This document shows, piece by piece, positions 1 to 8,496 of a stretch of 64,000 bases of DNA (positions are counted from its first letter, which is position 1; every line of letters begins with the position of its first letter). The stretch covers positions 53,875 to 117,874 of the forward strand of contig CAYQQJ010000011.1 in assembly GCA_964419935.1 (NCBI GenBank). Direction: 5' to 3'. Position numbers and translations under genes: made by a program. Under the pieces are notes generated by a model that had not been told where the DNA came from, did not search any database, and saw only the letters and a list, made by a program, of their open reading frames with translations. This DNA comes from CAYQQJ01 sp964419935 (lineage in GTDB: Bacteria > Pseudomonadota > Gammaproteobacteria > Pseudomonadales > Cellvibrionaceae).

Positions 1-1
1 G

Positions 2-1219
2 GACGGCGCCAGTATTGTTACAACCTTTCGTGTGACCATAACGCCGGTCAACGATATTCCCATCGACACCGGCCGTGGCCCAACGGAGCTGTCTCTCGAC
101 TCGGCTACGCCCGTACAAAACTTGAATACCAACGGGGCGTTTTTCGATATCGAAGACGGCACGCAGATGACTTACACCATTTCGGCGAACAGCCAACCGG
201 CTATCGCCGACATAGTGGCAGTGGACAGTGAAACGGGATCATTCGTCGTTGCACGAAATACGTTAGGCGCTGCCGGCACAACGGATATCACCATACGTGC
301 AACAGACAGCGACGGCGCCTGGGTCGAGCGTTCCATTCGCATTCATGTACAAGCGGATGATGAGAGTGTCGCCCCCGAACCGGAAATTCCTGTTGATCCG
401 ACTCCTGATCCGACCCCTGATCCGACTCCTGATCCGACTCCTGATCCGACTCCTGATCCGACTCCTAATCCGAACCCTGACCCGAACCCCGCCCCAAGCC
501 CCGACGCGGATACCGACCCTGTCGTGGATTCAGAACCGGAGTCGGATTCAGGTACCACTCCACCAACACCGCTACCGGATGAGCCCACGTGGCCGGCCGG
601 TGGGGAAATATCACCACCGCCTCAAGACATTCCACCGACGCCGGACCCAACCATCGACAACCTCGGGCCGGCGCCCGACTTCCTGCCCGCGGAAGATGAT
701 GGCTTCGGTTATGGTTATAGCGATGAATATCAACCGCCGGACACTCAACATGAGCGTCCTCCAACTCCAAGCGGGCAAAGCGAGTTTGAAAAGCAACTTC
801 GGGCAGAGGCGGGACAAAGCAACCCAATGATCAGTCTGACCTCCATGCCCGGTGGCTACCTGAGCGAGCAGGAAATTTCCGACTTCAATATGGCTGTCGA
901 TCAGGCTCGACAGAATATGGCAGACGTTCTCGAACAGGATCAGCGACGGCAGGATGCAATTTCCGCAGTGACTATCTCACTCACCACCGGCTTGGTGATC
1001 TGGTCGCTTCGCGCGAGCAGTTTATTGCTCACGCTGTTTTCCATGCTGCCACTGTGGAAAGGGATTGATCCCTTGCCCGTGCTCGCCAACGTCAAGGAAC
1101 GTAAAAAGGCGCTGGAGCAACAGCGCAAGGATAAATCGAAAGAGGACGTGAGTGCGCGTGAAGTGGGTTACCTGTTTGACCATACCGGCAATACCAATGA
1201 GAAGGGTCGCGCGCAATGA
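2..1219 (+). CDS. Large cadherin/Ig-like repeat surface protein, C-terminal part (5' end outside window)
   Basis: The reading frame is open to the first base, so this is the 3' end of a longer gene. It begins in a cadherin/VCBS-like beta-sandwich repeat: residues reading TFRVTITPVND end one repeat, and the next repeat carries FDIEDGTQMTY and ends near RSIRIHVQADD. A Pro-Asp rich linker of PTPD repeats follows (bases about 394-490), then an acidic, Pro-rich stretch. Near the C-terminus there is one hydrophobic segment (AVTISLTTGLVIWSLR and onward), a PLWKGIDPLPVL motif, and a Lys/Arg-rich tail. This suggests a surface or periplasmic adhesin-type protein anchored in the inner membrane by its C-terminus. 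That topology is inferred. The stop overlaps the start of the following diguanylate cyclase by 4 bases (ATGA), so the two are probably co-translated. Confidence 0.8.
   Translation, partial: DGASIVTTFRVTITPVNDIPIDTGRGPTELSLDSATPVQNLNTNGAFFDIEDGTQMTYTISANSQPAIADIVAVDSETGSFVVARNTLGAAGTTDITIRATDSDGAWVERSIRIHVQADDESVAPEPEIPVDPTPDPTPDPTPDPTPDPTPDPTPNPNPDPNPAPSPDADTDPVVDSEPESDSGTTPPTPLPDEPTWPAGGEISPPPQDIPPTPDPTIDNLGPAPDFLPAEDDGFGYGYSDEYQPPDTQHERPPTPSGQSEFEKQLRAEAGQSNPMISLTSMPGGYLSEQEISDFNMAVDQARQNMADVLEQDQRRQDAISAVTISLTTGLVIWSLRASSLLLTLFSMLPLWKGIDPLPVLANVKERKKALEQQRKDKSKEDVSAREVGYLFDHTGNTNEKGRAQ
394..490 (+). repeat. 12-bp coding tandem repeat (PTPD)
   Basis: Six successive copies of a 12-base unit like CCGACTCCTGAT encode Pro-Thr-Pro-Asp. 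They degenerate at the 3' end into PNPD and PAPSPD. It forms a stiff, wall-spanning type of linker in the surface protein. Unit copies are nearly identical at the DNA level, so the number of units probably varies between strains. Confidence 0.85.
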
Positions 1220-2718
1220 GAATTTCCGTTACACCCGCCGTTCGACTAAGCCTGGGCTTGGTGATTCTGACGCTATCCATCTTGATTCTGGCCCAGGCAC
1301 TTGGCCTGACGCCGGACACCAAACAGCAACAGGTCGCGGAGCGTCAGCAATTTTCCGAGACACTGGGCCTGCAGGCTTTACTGGCAATAAAGCGCAACGA
1401 TGAACAATTGTTGCAGGCCACGCTGAACAACGCCGTAGCGCGCAATCCCCAGGCAACCTCTGCTGCAGTTCGACGGTTTGATGGTAGCCTGGTTGCCTAT
1501 ACGGATCGCCATCCGGATTTATGGCCCAGCAGCCGACCGCAAAAATCGACGCCGCGACATATTTATGTCCCGTTGTTGATGAATGGTGCCGAACGCGGCG
1601 CGCTGGAAATCAGTTTCGCGTCCCTTTCTGGCAACAGCAACAACTTTCTCAGGCTACCCAACTTTGTGTTGCTGGCGTTGTTTGTCTGTATCTCATCATT
1701 CGTCGGCTTCTGGCTGTTTATCAAACGCGCACTGCATCATCTGGACCCCAACGCGGTGGTGCCAGCACGGGTGCGCAACGCATTGAATATTCTTGCCGAA
1801 GGCGTACTGATTCTCGACAAGCGGGAACAGATCGTGCTGATCAATAACACCTTGAGCCAGCGGTTGGATGTCAGCGAGCAGAGCCTTATCGGCCGCAAGG
1901 CCAGCAGTCTCGGTTGGGAAGTCAGTTCCGATCAACCGGTGACGCAACTGCCCTGGCTCGAGGCATTGGGCACCGGGGAGCGGCAAGTAGGTGTGCGTTT
2001 GACACTGAGTCGCAACCGAAAACCTGAACTGATATTCCGCGTCAATGCGGTGCCCATTCTGGACAACAAGGGTAACAGCCAGGGCACCATCGCGAGCTTT
2101 GACGACGTGTCGGAACTGGAGGAAAAAAACCGCCAGCTCAATGACATGGTTACGCAGTTGGCGAGGGTGCAAAAAGCCATCGAATTGAAAAACCGGGAGC
2201 TGGAATATCTGGCGTCTCGCGACCCGATGACGGATTGTTACAACCGCCGCGCATTGCGTGAACAGCTGGACGTGGAATTTCAGAAGGCGCGGCAGTCAAA
2301 CCGGGAACTCAGCTGCATCATGACCGACATCGACCATTTCAAACGGGTCAATGACACCTACGGCCATGGCCTGGGTGACGACGTGATTCGCATGGTATCT
2401 GCCAAGCTTAAAGAACTGGTGCGAGATGGTGACATTGTGGCGCGCTTTGGCGGCGAGGAGTTCTGTATCATATTGCCAAGCGCGGATATCGAACAGGCGA
2501 AGGTCATCGCAGATCGCTGCCGCGAGGAAATTGCCGCGGCGCAATGCAATGGTATTAAAGTCACATCCAGCTTTGGTATTTCATCCATCCGCCTGGGTGC
2601 GGAAACCCCCAATGCGCTGATCCAGAAAGCCGACGAGGCGCTCTACTATTCCAAGCAAAATGGTCGCAACAAAGTGAGTTTGTGGCACAGTGACATGATC
2701 AATGTTATGAACACGTAG
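1216..2718 (+). CDS. Membrane-anchored PAS-GGDEF diguanylate cyclase
   Basis: Makes the second messenger c-di-GMP from two GTP. Two membrane helices (about residues 9-29 and 148-168) enclose a small periplasmic sensor region. A PAS domain (about 185-300) and a coiled-coil-like link lead to the GGDEF domain (about 335-490). The active site is GGEEF in RFGGEEF near residue 411, and an inhibitory I-site RDGD lies exactly five residues before it, so an active, product-inhibited cyclase is expected. The ATG overlaps the stop of the surface-protein gene as ATGA, which suggests that c-di-GMP output is tied to that adhesin. The TAG stop lies within the start of an interspersed repeat (GTAGGTTGG). The missing EAL domain means no built-in degradation. 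Confidence 0.95.
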   Translation: MRISVTPAVRLSLGLVILTLSILILAQALGLTPDTKQQQVAERQQFSETLGLQALLAIKRNDEQLLQATLNNAVARNPQATSAAVRRFDGSLVAYTDRHPDLWPSSRPQKSTPRHIYVPLLMNGAERGALEISFASLSGNSNNFLRLPNFVLLALFVCISSFVGFWLFIKRALHHLDPNAVVPARVRNALNILAEGVLILDKREQIVLINNTLSQRLDVSEQSLIGRKASSLGWEVSSDQPVTQLPWLEALGTGERQVGVRLTLSRNRKPELIFRVNAVPILDNKGNSQGTIASFDDVSELEEKNRQLNDMVTQLARVQKAIELKNRELEYLASRDPMTDCYNRRALREQLDVEFQKARQSNRELSCIMTDIDHFKRVNDTYGHGLGDDVIRMVSAKLKELVRDGDIVARFGGEEFCIILPSADIEQAKVIADRCREEIAAAQCNGIKVTSSFGISSIRLGAETPNALIQKADEALYYSKQNGRNKVSLWHSDMINVMNT

Positions 2719-2784
2719 GTTGGATAAGACATGAGCTCCGCGAATGTCGCCATCCGACGTTACAATGTCGGAGGGCGCTTGACG
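2715..2784. repeat. Interspersed palindromic repeat, family A copy 1
   Basis: Starts GTAGGTTGGATAAGAC and continues through GTCGCCATCCGAC and GTCGGAGGGCGC. Related copies occur in reverse orientation at 13621-13685 and, shortened, near 29119-29162. The first bases of this copy supply the TAG stop of the diguanylate cyclase. Confidence 0.75.
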
Positions 2785-2800
2785 TTTTTCACCGTGTTCG

Positions 2801-3352
2801 CTAACGATAAAGCGCTACCGGAAAAACTTCCGTGATCTGGATGAACGGATCGCCGCCCATCACGATTCGATAGGTGCGCCAGACCGCCGGCTCTCCATCC
2901 AACTCGCGATAGCCGTAGTCAACGATTTCCCGATAGGTTTCAAGATTGCACTCGCGCAGTATTTCGCCCACGCCTACTACACCCGCTTCCAGGTCCGCGC
3001 GTACATCGTCGGGCAAAAGGCCGGAGCGTATCAGGGAATCCGCCAGCACATAACGGCGGCGGCTCTGGCTGCCGATGAGTTCAACTTGCCGTTGCAGCAC
3101 GGTCTCGCCCGCTGCACAGGCAATTATCGGCGCGGCTTCAGTGAGTTGGGTGTAACCCTGGCCGAGATTGCGCACATTGACGGGCTCCCAGAACCAGGAT
3201 TCGAGGCTCTTGGTTACCGTGCCGTCTGTGGTCAGCAGCACGCGCAACAGGTTCGGGAGGCGGGAAAAATCGATAAGGTCACCGGCGCAGTTGGTGAGTT
3301 GTCCACTGGGCAGGTAACCGGTTGCTGTGAAGTGTCTGATCATGGGCGGCAT
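2801..3352 (-). CDS. Chorismate pyruvate-lyase-like protein (DUF98 family)
   Basis: A protein of 183 residues from the ATG at 3352 (MPPMIRHF). An inner ATG at 3343 and an upstream TTG at 3379 are alternatives. It resembles the DUF98/UTRA-like chorismate lyase fold: LLTTDGTVTKSLESWFWEPV near the N-terminus, a long alpha/beta core, and a C-terminal strand pair RTYRIVMGGDPFIQITEVFP. Family members release pyruvate from chorismate to give 4-hydroxybenzoate, or act on related aromatic acids. The exact activity here is an inference. It stands alone on the minus strand, flanked by repeats on both sides, with no visible pathway partner. ubiX is in this window but 40 kb away. Confidence 0.7.
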   Translation of the reverse strand: MPPMIRHFTATGYLPSGQLTNCAGDLIDFSRLPNLLRVLLTTDGTVTKSLESWFWEPVNVRNLGQGYTQLTEAAPIIACAAGETVLQRQVELIGSQSRRRYVLADSLIRSGLLPDDVRADLEAGVVGVGEILRECNLETYREIVDYGYRELDGEPAVWRTYRIVMGGDPFIQITEVFPVALYR

Positions 3353-3360
3353 TATTAAGC

Positions 3361-3548
3361 GCCAGGCTTCAGGCCGCAAGCCTCAAGCCATAAAAACCTC
3401 CAGATGAGCCGTCAGCCGAAGCGATATAGTCTCCCGTTCAGTTATATCCGTTTTCAAGCATGCCGCTCGCTGGCGGCGGATGGCGCTTTAGGCTTATTCA
3501 CCCTACGATTTCCCACTTGCAGCTTGTGGCTTGCCGCTTATGGCTTCT
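3361..3548. repeat. Interspersed repeat family B, inverted pair copy 1
   Basis: The left arm has GCTTCAGGCCGCAAGCCTC and the right arm CTTGCAGCTTGTGGCTTGC followed by CGCTTATGGC. The arms face each other across about 120 bases. The same motif family recurs at 18868-18978, 21058-21094 and 29191-29213. A -10-like TATAAT lies just outside at 3563-3568, before the aminotransferase. Confidence 0.7.
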
Positions 3549-3609
3549 CCCCTTTTTCACGTTATAATGCCGCGGGCCAAACCATCCAACCTTTTTGAGG
3601 ACCGATATT

Positions 3610-4899
3610 TTGCAACTCGACCACGCCAGCCAGGAACAACTGAAGCAATGGGAACAGACGCTAAGCGCCGACTATGAGGCTATTAAGGCACAGAAACTGA
3701 ATCTGGACCTGACCCGGGGTAAGCCCTCCGCAGAACAACTGTCCCTGTCCGACGGGCTCGACGGCATTCTCGACGGCAACCCTGACCGTAAGTACATTGC
3801 TGACGCGGGTGTGGACACTCGCAACTATGGTGGCCTGGACGGTTTGTCCGAAGCCCGGGCTCTGGGCGCGGAAATCCTCGGCGTACCCGCTGCAAACGTG
3901 CTGGCCGGCGGCAACAGCAGCCTGACGCTGATGCACCAGGCAGTCATGACCGGTTACTTCTTTGGCTTTGGCGGCGAAGCTACCGCCTGGCAAAACGAAG
4001 GCAAGGTGAAATTTTTGTGCCCCGTGCCGGGTTATGACCGCCACTTCTCCATTTGCGAGCAAATGGGTATCGAGATGGTCAATGTGCCCATGCTCTCGAC
4101 CGGGCCGGATATGGATGTGGTGGAACGCCTGGTGAGCGAAGATGCCTCCATCAAAGGCATCTGGTGTGTACCCAAGTACTCCAACCCCACCGGTGTGGTT
4201 TACAGCGATGCCACTGTGGAGCGCATCGCTAAACTTGGCAAAATTGCCGGCGCCAACTTCCGCGTATTCTGGGACAATGCCTACGCCATTCACAACCTGG
4301 TAGACAACCCGCCGCAACTGGCCAACATTTTTGAGCTCTGCCAGAAGTTGGGCACGGAAGAGTCCGTTCTGCAGTTTGCGTCCACATCCAAAATCACTCA
4401 CGCGGGTTCCGGCGTGGCCTTCATGGGTGCGAGCAGCGCCAACCTGAAAGGGTTCATGGCCGTGCTGGGCATTCTGACCATTGGCCCGGACAAGGTGAAC
4501 CAGTTGCGACACTGCAAATTTTTTGCCGGTGAAAACGCACTGGCGAATCACATGAAGAAACATGCCGCCATTATCAAGCCGCGCTTTGCCTCGGTATTGA
4601 AGCACCTGGATTCCGCGTTCGGTGACAATGACCTGGGGCGCTGGGAATCCGCCGAAGGCGGTTATTTCATTTCATTCGATACCCGCGACGGCCTTGCCAA
4701 AGAAGTGGTTCGACTGGCAGGCGATGCCGGCGTGAAATTGACCCCGGCCGGCGCCACCTTCCCCTATGGCAAGGACCCGCAGGACAGCAACATCCGCATT
4801 GCGCCGACCGTACCCACCGAGGCGCAGGTAAACGAAGCCATGAAAGTGTTTGTGCTGTGCGTCAAGTTGGCATCGGTACGACAAAAGCTGGCCGCATGA
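3610..4899 (+). CDS. PLP-dependent aminotransferase, class I fold (aspartate aminotransferase Ic-like)
   Basis: A 429-residue cytosolic enzyme of the fold-type I aminotransferases. The residues SKITHAGSG carry the lysine expected to hold pyridoxal phosphate. VPKYSNPTGVVY and FWDNAYAIH match the Asn and Asp/Tyr cofactor-contact blocks, and LTRGKPS near the N-terminus binds the substrate carboxylate in relatives. Sequence style fits the subgroup described as aspartate aminotransferase type Ic. Substrate choice cannot be settled from sequence alone. The chosen start is the TTG at 3610, because GAGGA at 3597-3601 sits 8 bases before it. A TTG at 3595 is open but lacks such a site. A clear terminator follows. 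Confidence 0.85.
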   Translation: MQLDHASQEQLKQWEQTLSADYEAIKAQKLNLDLTRGKPSAEQLSLSDGLDGILDGNPDRKYIADAGVDTRNYGGLDGLSEARALGAEILGVPAANVLAGGNSSLTLMHQAVMTGYFFGFGGEATAWQNEGKVKFLCPVPGYDRHFSICEQMGIEMVNVPMLSTGPDMDVVERLVSEDASIKGIWCVPKYSNPTGVVYSDATVERIAKLGKIAGANFRVFWDNAYAIHNLVDNPPQLANIFELCQKLGTEESVLQFASTSKITHAGSGVAFMGASSANLKGFMAVLGILTIGPDKVNQLRHCKFFAGENALANHMKKHAAIIKPRFASVLKHLDSAFGDNDLGRWESAEGGYFISFDTRDGLAKEVVRLAGDAGVKLTPAGATFPYGKDPQDSNIRIAPTVPTEAQVNEAMKVFVLCVKLASVRQKLAA

Positions 4900-4926
4900 T
4901 TGTTTGACGCTGCATGACATCCAGCC

Positions 4927-4957
4927 AAAAAAAAGCCTGCGCAATGCAGGCTTTTTT
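4927..4957. terminator. Bidirectional intrinsic terminator
   Basis: AGCCTGC and GCAGGCT arms around GCAAT, with an A-run before and a T-run after. It can end the aminotransferase transcript on the plus strand and the convergent small secreted protein gene on the minus strand. Confidence 0.9.
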
Positions 4958-4998
4958 GTTTGAGGCGAGCACAATCATGTGCGACAAACGGCGAAAAA

Positions 4999-5448
4999 TT
5001 ATTCCGGCAGTTTTACCACACGTCCCTCCAGAGCAACGCCAGCCATGATATTCCCGGCCCCGCATTTGAAGGTTGTTGTACTTTCTGTGAGGTTGTTGTC
5101 GTAGTTGGATTTGATATCCACAACCGCATTGCCACCTTCACGTATAGCCCGCTCATCCAGCGCGATCATGGCGGAGAGAAAAGCCCAGTGGCAGGCTTCA
5201 GTATCTGACTTGCCGAATGCATTGGTCTTTTTGCTCGTACTGAACGTGCCGAAAGATTTAGCCGGCTTGGCGTAGGATTCTTTACCAAAAAAGAATTTCA
5301 CATCGCCGGACAACTTCTCCTTCGCGGCTTCAACGTTCAGCGCCTCTTCAATGACGAAGTCCTGCACATCTTCGCGTGCCTGGGCGGCAATCGCAGCAGT
5401 ACTCATTAATACGACCGAGAGAATTTTGACAATCAGGTTTTTATTCAT
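4999..5448 (-). CDS. Small secreted protein (family often labelled 'excinuclease ATPase subunit')
   Basis: 149 residues with a clear signal peptide (MNKNLIVKILSVVLMSTAAI, cleavage near AQA) and so a periplasmic protein. The core has AMIALDERAIREGGNAVVDI, with a Cys earlier in TEACHWAF and one later in TFKCGAG that could pair. The frame extends to 5496, but the ATG at 5448 has AGGAG 9 bases upstream and directly starts the signal peptide. Database relatives carry a misleading excinuclease name. Nothing here resembles UvrA. The GGNAVVDI block is reminiscent of YbjQ-type proteins, but that is weak. Function unknown. Confidence 0.75.
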   Translation of the reverse strand: MNKNLIVKILSVVLMSTAAIAAQAREDVQDFVIEEALNVEAAKEKLSGDVKFFFGKESYAKPAKSFGTFSTSKKTNAFGKSDTEACHWAFLSAMIALDERAIREGGNAVVDIKSNYDNNLTESTTTFKCGAGNIMAGVALEGRVVKLPE

Positions 5449-5557
5449 AATTTTGCTCCTGCAATGTATATGACGTTCGTAGCGAATGACTTTCATTGGA
5501 AATGACTCGCCGACGGATTATAACGCGCTTCACGCCGGGATTGCGATTCGCCAGGGA

Positions 5558-6349
5558 TCAGTTCAGTGACAAAAAACGCGACGCCAAGCGTGCCACCAGG
5601 TCGGGCTTTTCTGCGTGTAGCCAATGGCCCGTGTCTGGAACGATTTTGACGGTGGCGTTGGGGAAACGCGCGACAATCTGGTCGCGATATTCGGGCAGGA
5701 TGTAATCCGAGTTGCCGCCTTTGATGAACAAGACGCCACCCTCAAATACTGCATCATCGCGGTTGGCGGCAATCATGTTGGGATAATCCCGGTGGATTAC
5801 TGGAAGATTGATGCGCCAGGCGAAGCCACCGTCCGTCTGCTTGACCAAATTTTTCAGCAGAAAACTGCGGACCGCCACCTCGGGCACCTTGGCCTGCAAT
5901 TGCTCATCGGCGTCGCGACGGGAGGTGACCTGCTCCGGCTTCAGCGCGAGCAGGCCATCTAATACATCATTGTGGTGCGGCGAATAGGCCACCGGCGCAA
6001 TATCCAGTACCACCAGCTGCCTTATCCGCTCCGGGTGCGTCAGCGCCAACTCCATGGCCACTTTTCCACCCAGGGAATGACCAATGATGGAGACGGTTTG
6101 CAGGTTTCGTTCATTCAACCAGGACAGAACGCACTCCGCCAGGCCCGGGAGGTTGATCTGCTCCGTATGCAACGAACGCCCATGATTGGGTAAATCCAGA
6201 GAATAGACGGTAAAACTTTCAGCCAGTTGACGGGCAATGCCGCCCAGGTTCTCCAGGGAGCCGAACAGGCCGTGGATCAGGACCAGGGGCTCTCCCTGAC
6301 CCGCGACCTTCCAATTGAGCTCGTCGGACTCAGCCATGGACTCAGCCAT
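5558..6349 (-). CDS. ybfF: Alpha/beta hydrolase, YbfF-type esterase
   Basis: 263 residues of the alpha/beta hydrolase fold. The oxyanion-hole segment is LVLIHGLFGS, the nucleophile elbow is GHSLGG with the catalytic Ser, and DTGHWLHAEKP supplies the catalytic His. These match acyl-CoA esterase/thioesterase YbfF of enteric bacteria. No signal peptide, so cytosolic. The ATG at 6349 overlaps the 3' end of the DUF1820 gene by 8 bases, and a second ATG at 6337 would start just beyond it. Either way the two genes form an operon. Physiological substrate unknown. Confidence 0.88.
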   Translation of the reverse strand: MAESMAESDELNWKVAGQGEPLVLIHGLFGSLENLGGIARQLAESFTVYSLDLPNHGRSLHTEQINLPGLAECVLSWLNERNLQTVSIIGHSLGGKVAMELALTHPERIRQLVVLDIAPVAYSPHHNDVLDGLLALKPEQVTSRRDADEQLQAKVPEVAVRSFLLKNLVKQTDGGFAWRINLPVIHRDYPNMIAANRDDAVFEGGVLFIKGGNSDYILPEYRDQIVARFPNATVKIVPDTGHWLHAEKPDLVARLASRFLSLN

Positions 6350-6680
6350 CGGAAGGCGTGGTGGGATTGACCGTAGCAAACGGGAAACGCGCTACCTTGT
6401 CGCCGGGGCGAATCTCGGTCACCTTGCCGGCACCTTCTTTCTCCACCTCATCGATTCGAATGATCGCCTGCATAGGGATGTATGAACGCTTGACGGATTG
6501 AAACTCGCCTTTCAGTTTTTCCTCGCCTGGGTCGACCAGCAACTGGGAGCGCTCGCCGAACACGAATTCTTCCACCTCAATAAAGCCATACATCTCGCTC
6601 TGGTAGATGGCTTTGGCGTATACCTCGTACACCTGACTCTGGTTGTAGAAGATCACTTTGTAGATTGGACTGCTTGCCAT
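6342..6680 (-). CDS. DUF1820 family protein
   Basis: 112 residues. It starts MASSPIYKVIFYNQ, matching the DUF1820 family of short gammaproteobacterial proteins: beta-rich, with a conserved EVYAKAIYQSEMYGFIEVE block, and KVARFPFATV near the end. No membrane segment or signal. Family function is not established. It is the first gene of a two-gene unit with the esterase, with overlapping ends. Confidence 0.85.
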   Translation of the reverse strand: MASSPIYKVIFYNQSQVYEVYAKAIYQSEMYGFIEVEEFVFGERSQLLVDPGEEKLKGEFQSVKRSYIPMQAIIRIDEVEKEGAGKVTEIRPGDKVARFPFATVNPTTPSDG

Positions 6681-7020
6681 AACTTTCTGTTACTCAATTA
6701 ACGGTTTTGCGCAATGGGGAATGCCTGCGGCGGTGCCCACAGCGAGGAGAGGAATCGCGTCCATCGTGGGGATCAACGGCCCACGGAAGGGAGCCTGACC
6801 CACAGCGCGTGGAGACTACCACATATGGGGGGTTTACGGCAGAAAGCAAGGGGATGTTCCGCGCGTCGTTCCCCTGGATTCCGCTTCGCTTCATCCCGGC
6901 TACATGATCCGTCACTCCGGGCATAAGCGCGGCAATCTATCTATGGGCAAGGCTCTCCTTGGCCAGTATAATACGTGCTCGTTTTTTGAACACTCTTTCG
7001 AGCAAGATTCCAGGTTGAAT
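6681..7020. other. Intergenic region with repeat-like DNA and miaB promoter element
   Basis: No convincing gene. Bases 6840-6935 hold CCTGGATTCCGCTTCGC, CCCGGCTACATGATCCG and TCACTCCGGGC, the style of the dispersed repeats found between genes in many proteobacteria. A perfect -10 box TATAAT is at 6967-6972, with only a weak -35, and would start transcription about 40 bases before the miaB ATG. Confidence 0.55.
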
Positions 7021-8409
7021 ATGATGACAGACGAGCAATTGGCAGAACCCCGCGTCGACCGCCCCGTAGGCAAGAAGCTGTTTATCCAGACCCACGGCTG
7101 CCAGATGAACGAGTACGACTCGGCCCGCATGCGGGATCTGCTGGGCGCGTCCCACGATATGGAAGCGACGGATAACGCAGAGGAAGCCGACGTTCTGTTG
7201 ATCAACACCTGCTCAATTCGCGAAAAAGCCCAGGAAAAGCTGTTTCACCAGCTCGGCCGTTGGAAACAGCTGAAAGAGAAGAACCCGGATCTGGTGATTG
7301 GCGTCGGCGGCTGCGTGGCCAGCCAGGAAGGTGAAGCCATTGCCAAACGCGCGCCTTATGTGGACCTGATCTTTGGGCCGCAGACCCTGCACCGCCTGCC
7401 GGAGATGATGAAGACACCCAAGAGCGACGGCGCTGTGGTGGTCGATATCTCCTTCCCTGAAATCGAGAAGTTCGACAACCTCCCCCAGCCCGATGCCGAG
7501 GGTCCCACGGCATTTGTGTCCGTTATGGAAGGCTGTTCCAAGTACTGCACCTTCTGTGTGGTGCCCTACACACGCGGCGAAGAAGTCAGCCGCCCGCTGG
7601 CGGATGTGCTGGATGAAGTGGCGCATCTGGCGGCGCAGGGCGTGCGCGAGGTGAACCTGCTGGGGCAGAACGTCAACGCCTATCGCGGTGACAGCCCCAA
7701 CGGCATGGTGGACCTCGCTGAGCTGATTACTCTGGTTGCGGCGATTGATGGCATCGACCGTATCCGTTTCACCACCTCTCACCCGGTGGAGTTCACCGAC
7801 CGCTTGATCGACGTTTACGCCGAGGTGCCGGAACTGGTCAGTCACCTGCACCTGCCGGTACAAAGCGGCTCGGACCGCATTCTCATGGCGATGAAGCGCG
7901 GCCATACTGCGCTCGAATACAAGTCCAAACTGCGCCGTTTGCGCGCCATTCGCCCGGACATCAGTTTTTCCTCGGACTTTATCATCGGCTTTCCCGGTGA
8001 AACAGACGCGGATTTCGCCGCCACCATGAAGCTGATCGAGGATATTGGCTTCGACACCTCCTTCAGTTTTATTTACAGCCCGCGCCCCGGCACTCCCGCG
8101 GCGGATATGGCCGATGACACGCCGGAATCAATAAAAAAGGAGCGCCTGTCGATTTTGCAGAGCCGCATCATCCAGCAGGCCCAGTCCATCAGCCGGCGCA
8201 TGGTCGGTAACACCGAGCGGGTGCTGGTTACGGGCTACGCAAAAAAGGACCCGGGCCAGCTGTGCGGACGCACCGCCAACAACCGCGTGGTGAACTTCCG
8301 CAGCGACCAGACCGCGCTGATTGGCAAGTTCGCCGACATTCTGATTGAAGAAGCCCTGCCCAACTCCCTGCGCGGCATCCTGCTCGGATCCGAGCTGGAT
8401 GAAACTTGA
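7021..8409 (+). CDS. miaB: tRNA-2-methylthio-N6-dimethylallyladenosine synthase
   Basis: A radical-SAM methylthiotransferase that adds the ms2 group to i6A37 of tRNAs reading UNN codons. All six iron-sulfur cysteines are visible. Three are in the N-terminal domain (HGCQMNEYDS, INTCSIRE, GVGGCVASQEG). Three form the radical-SAM motif in EGCSKYCTFCVVPYTRG, near residues 172-179. The end is a TRAM RNA-binding domain. The frame is open to 6904, but the ATG at 7021 gives the usual 462 residues, and a -10 box at 6967 lies inside the longer version. It heads the conserved order miaB-phoH-ybeY-corC-lnt, although a terminator-like hairpin separates it from phoH. Confidence 0.97.
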   Translation: MMTDEQLAEPRVDRPVGKKLFIQTHGCQMNEYDSARMRDLLGASHDMEATDNAEEADVLLINTCSIREKAQEKLFHQLGRWKQLKEKNPDLVIGVGGCVASQEGEAIAKRAPYVDLIFGPQTLHRLPEMMKTPKSDGAVVVDISFPEIEKFDNLPQPDAEGPTAFVSVMEGCSKYCTFCVVPYTRGEEVSRPLADVLDEVAHLAAQGVREVNLLGQNVNAYRGDSPNGMVDLAELITLVAAIDGIDRIRFTTSHPVEFTDRLIDVYAEVPELVSHLHLPVQSGSDRILMAMKRGHTALEYKSKLRRLRAIRPDISFSSDFIIGFPGETDADFAATMKLIEDIGFDTSFSFIYSPRPGTPAADMADDTPESIKKERLSILQSRIIQQAQSISRRMVGNTERVLVTGYAKKDPGQLCGRTANNRVVNFRSDQTALIGKFADILIEEALPNSLRGILLGSELDET

Positions 8410-8426
8410 TCATACGCATCCTGAAC

Positions 8427-8449
8427 AGGGGCTTTCCCGCCCCTTTTTT
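8427..8449 (+). terminator. Intrinsic terminator/attenuator after miaB
   Basis: AGGGGC-TTTCCC-GCCCCT stem-loop followed by a T-run. It sits in the 87-base gap to phoH, so it may reduce read-through and set a separate level for the downstream genes. Confidence 0.8.
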
Positions 8450-8496
8450 ATCGGTTAAGCTTCCACTAACTTCACAACAGGAGGGTAAAAACCCAC

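Noticed and set aside
394..490. Regular repeats considered as a CRISPR array
   Set aside because: The units are 12 bases, contiguous, without spacers, and encode PTPD within an open gene.
4999..5448. Naming the small secreted protein as an excinuclease subunit
   Set aside because: The label is a common database error. The protein is exported and has no P-loop or UvrA feature.
6700..6930. Short frames in the gap before miaB
   Set aside because: They overlap on both strands, lack ribosome sites, and lie in repeat-like DNA.
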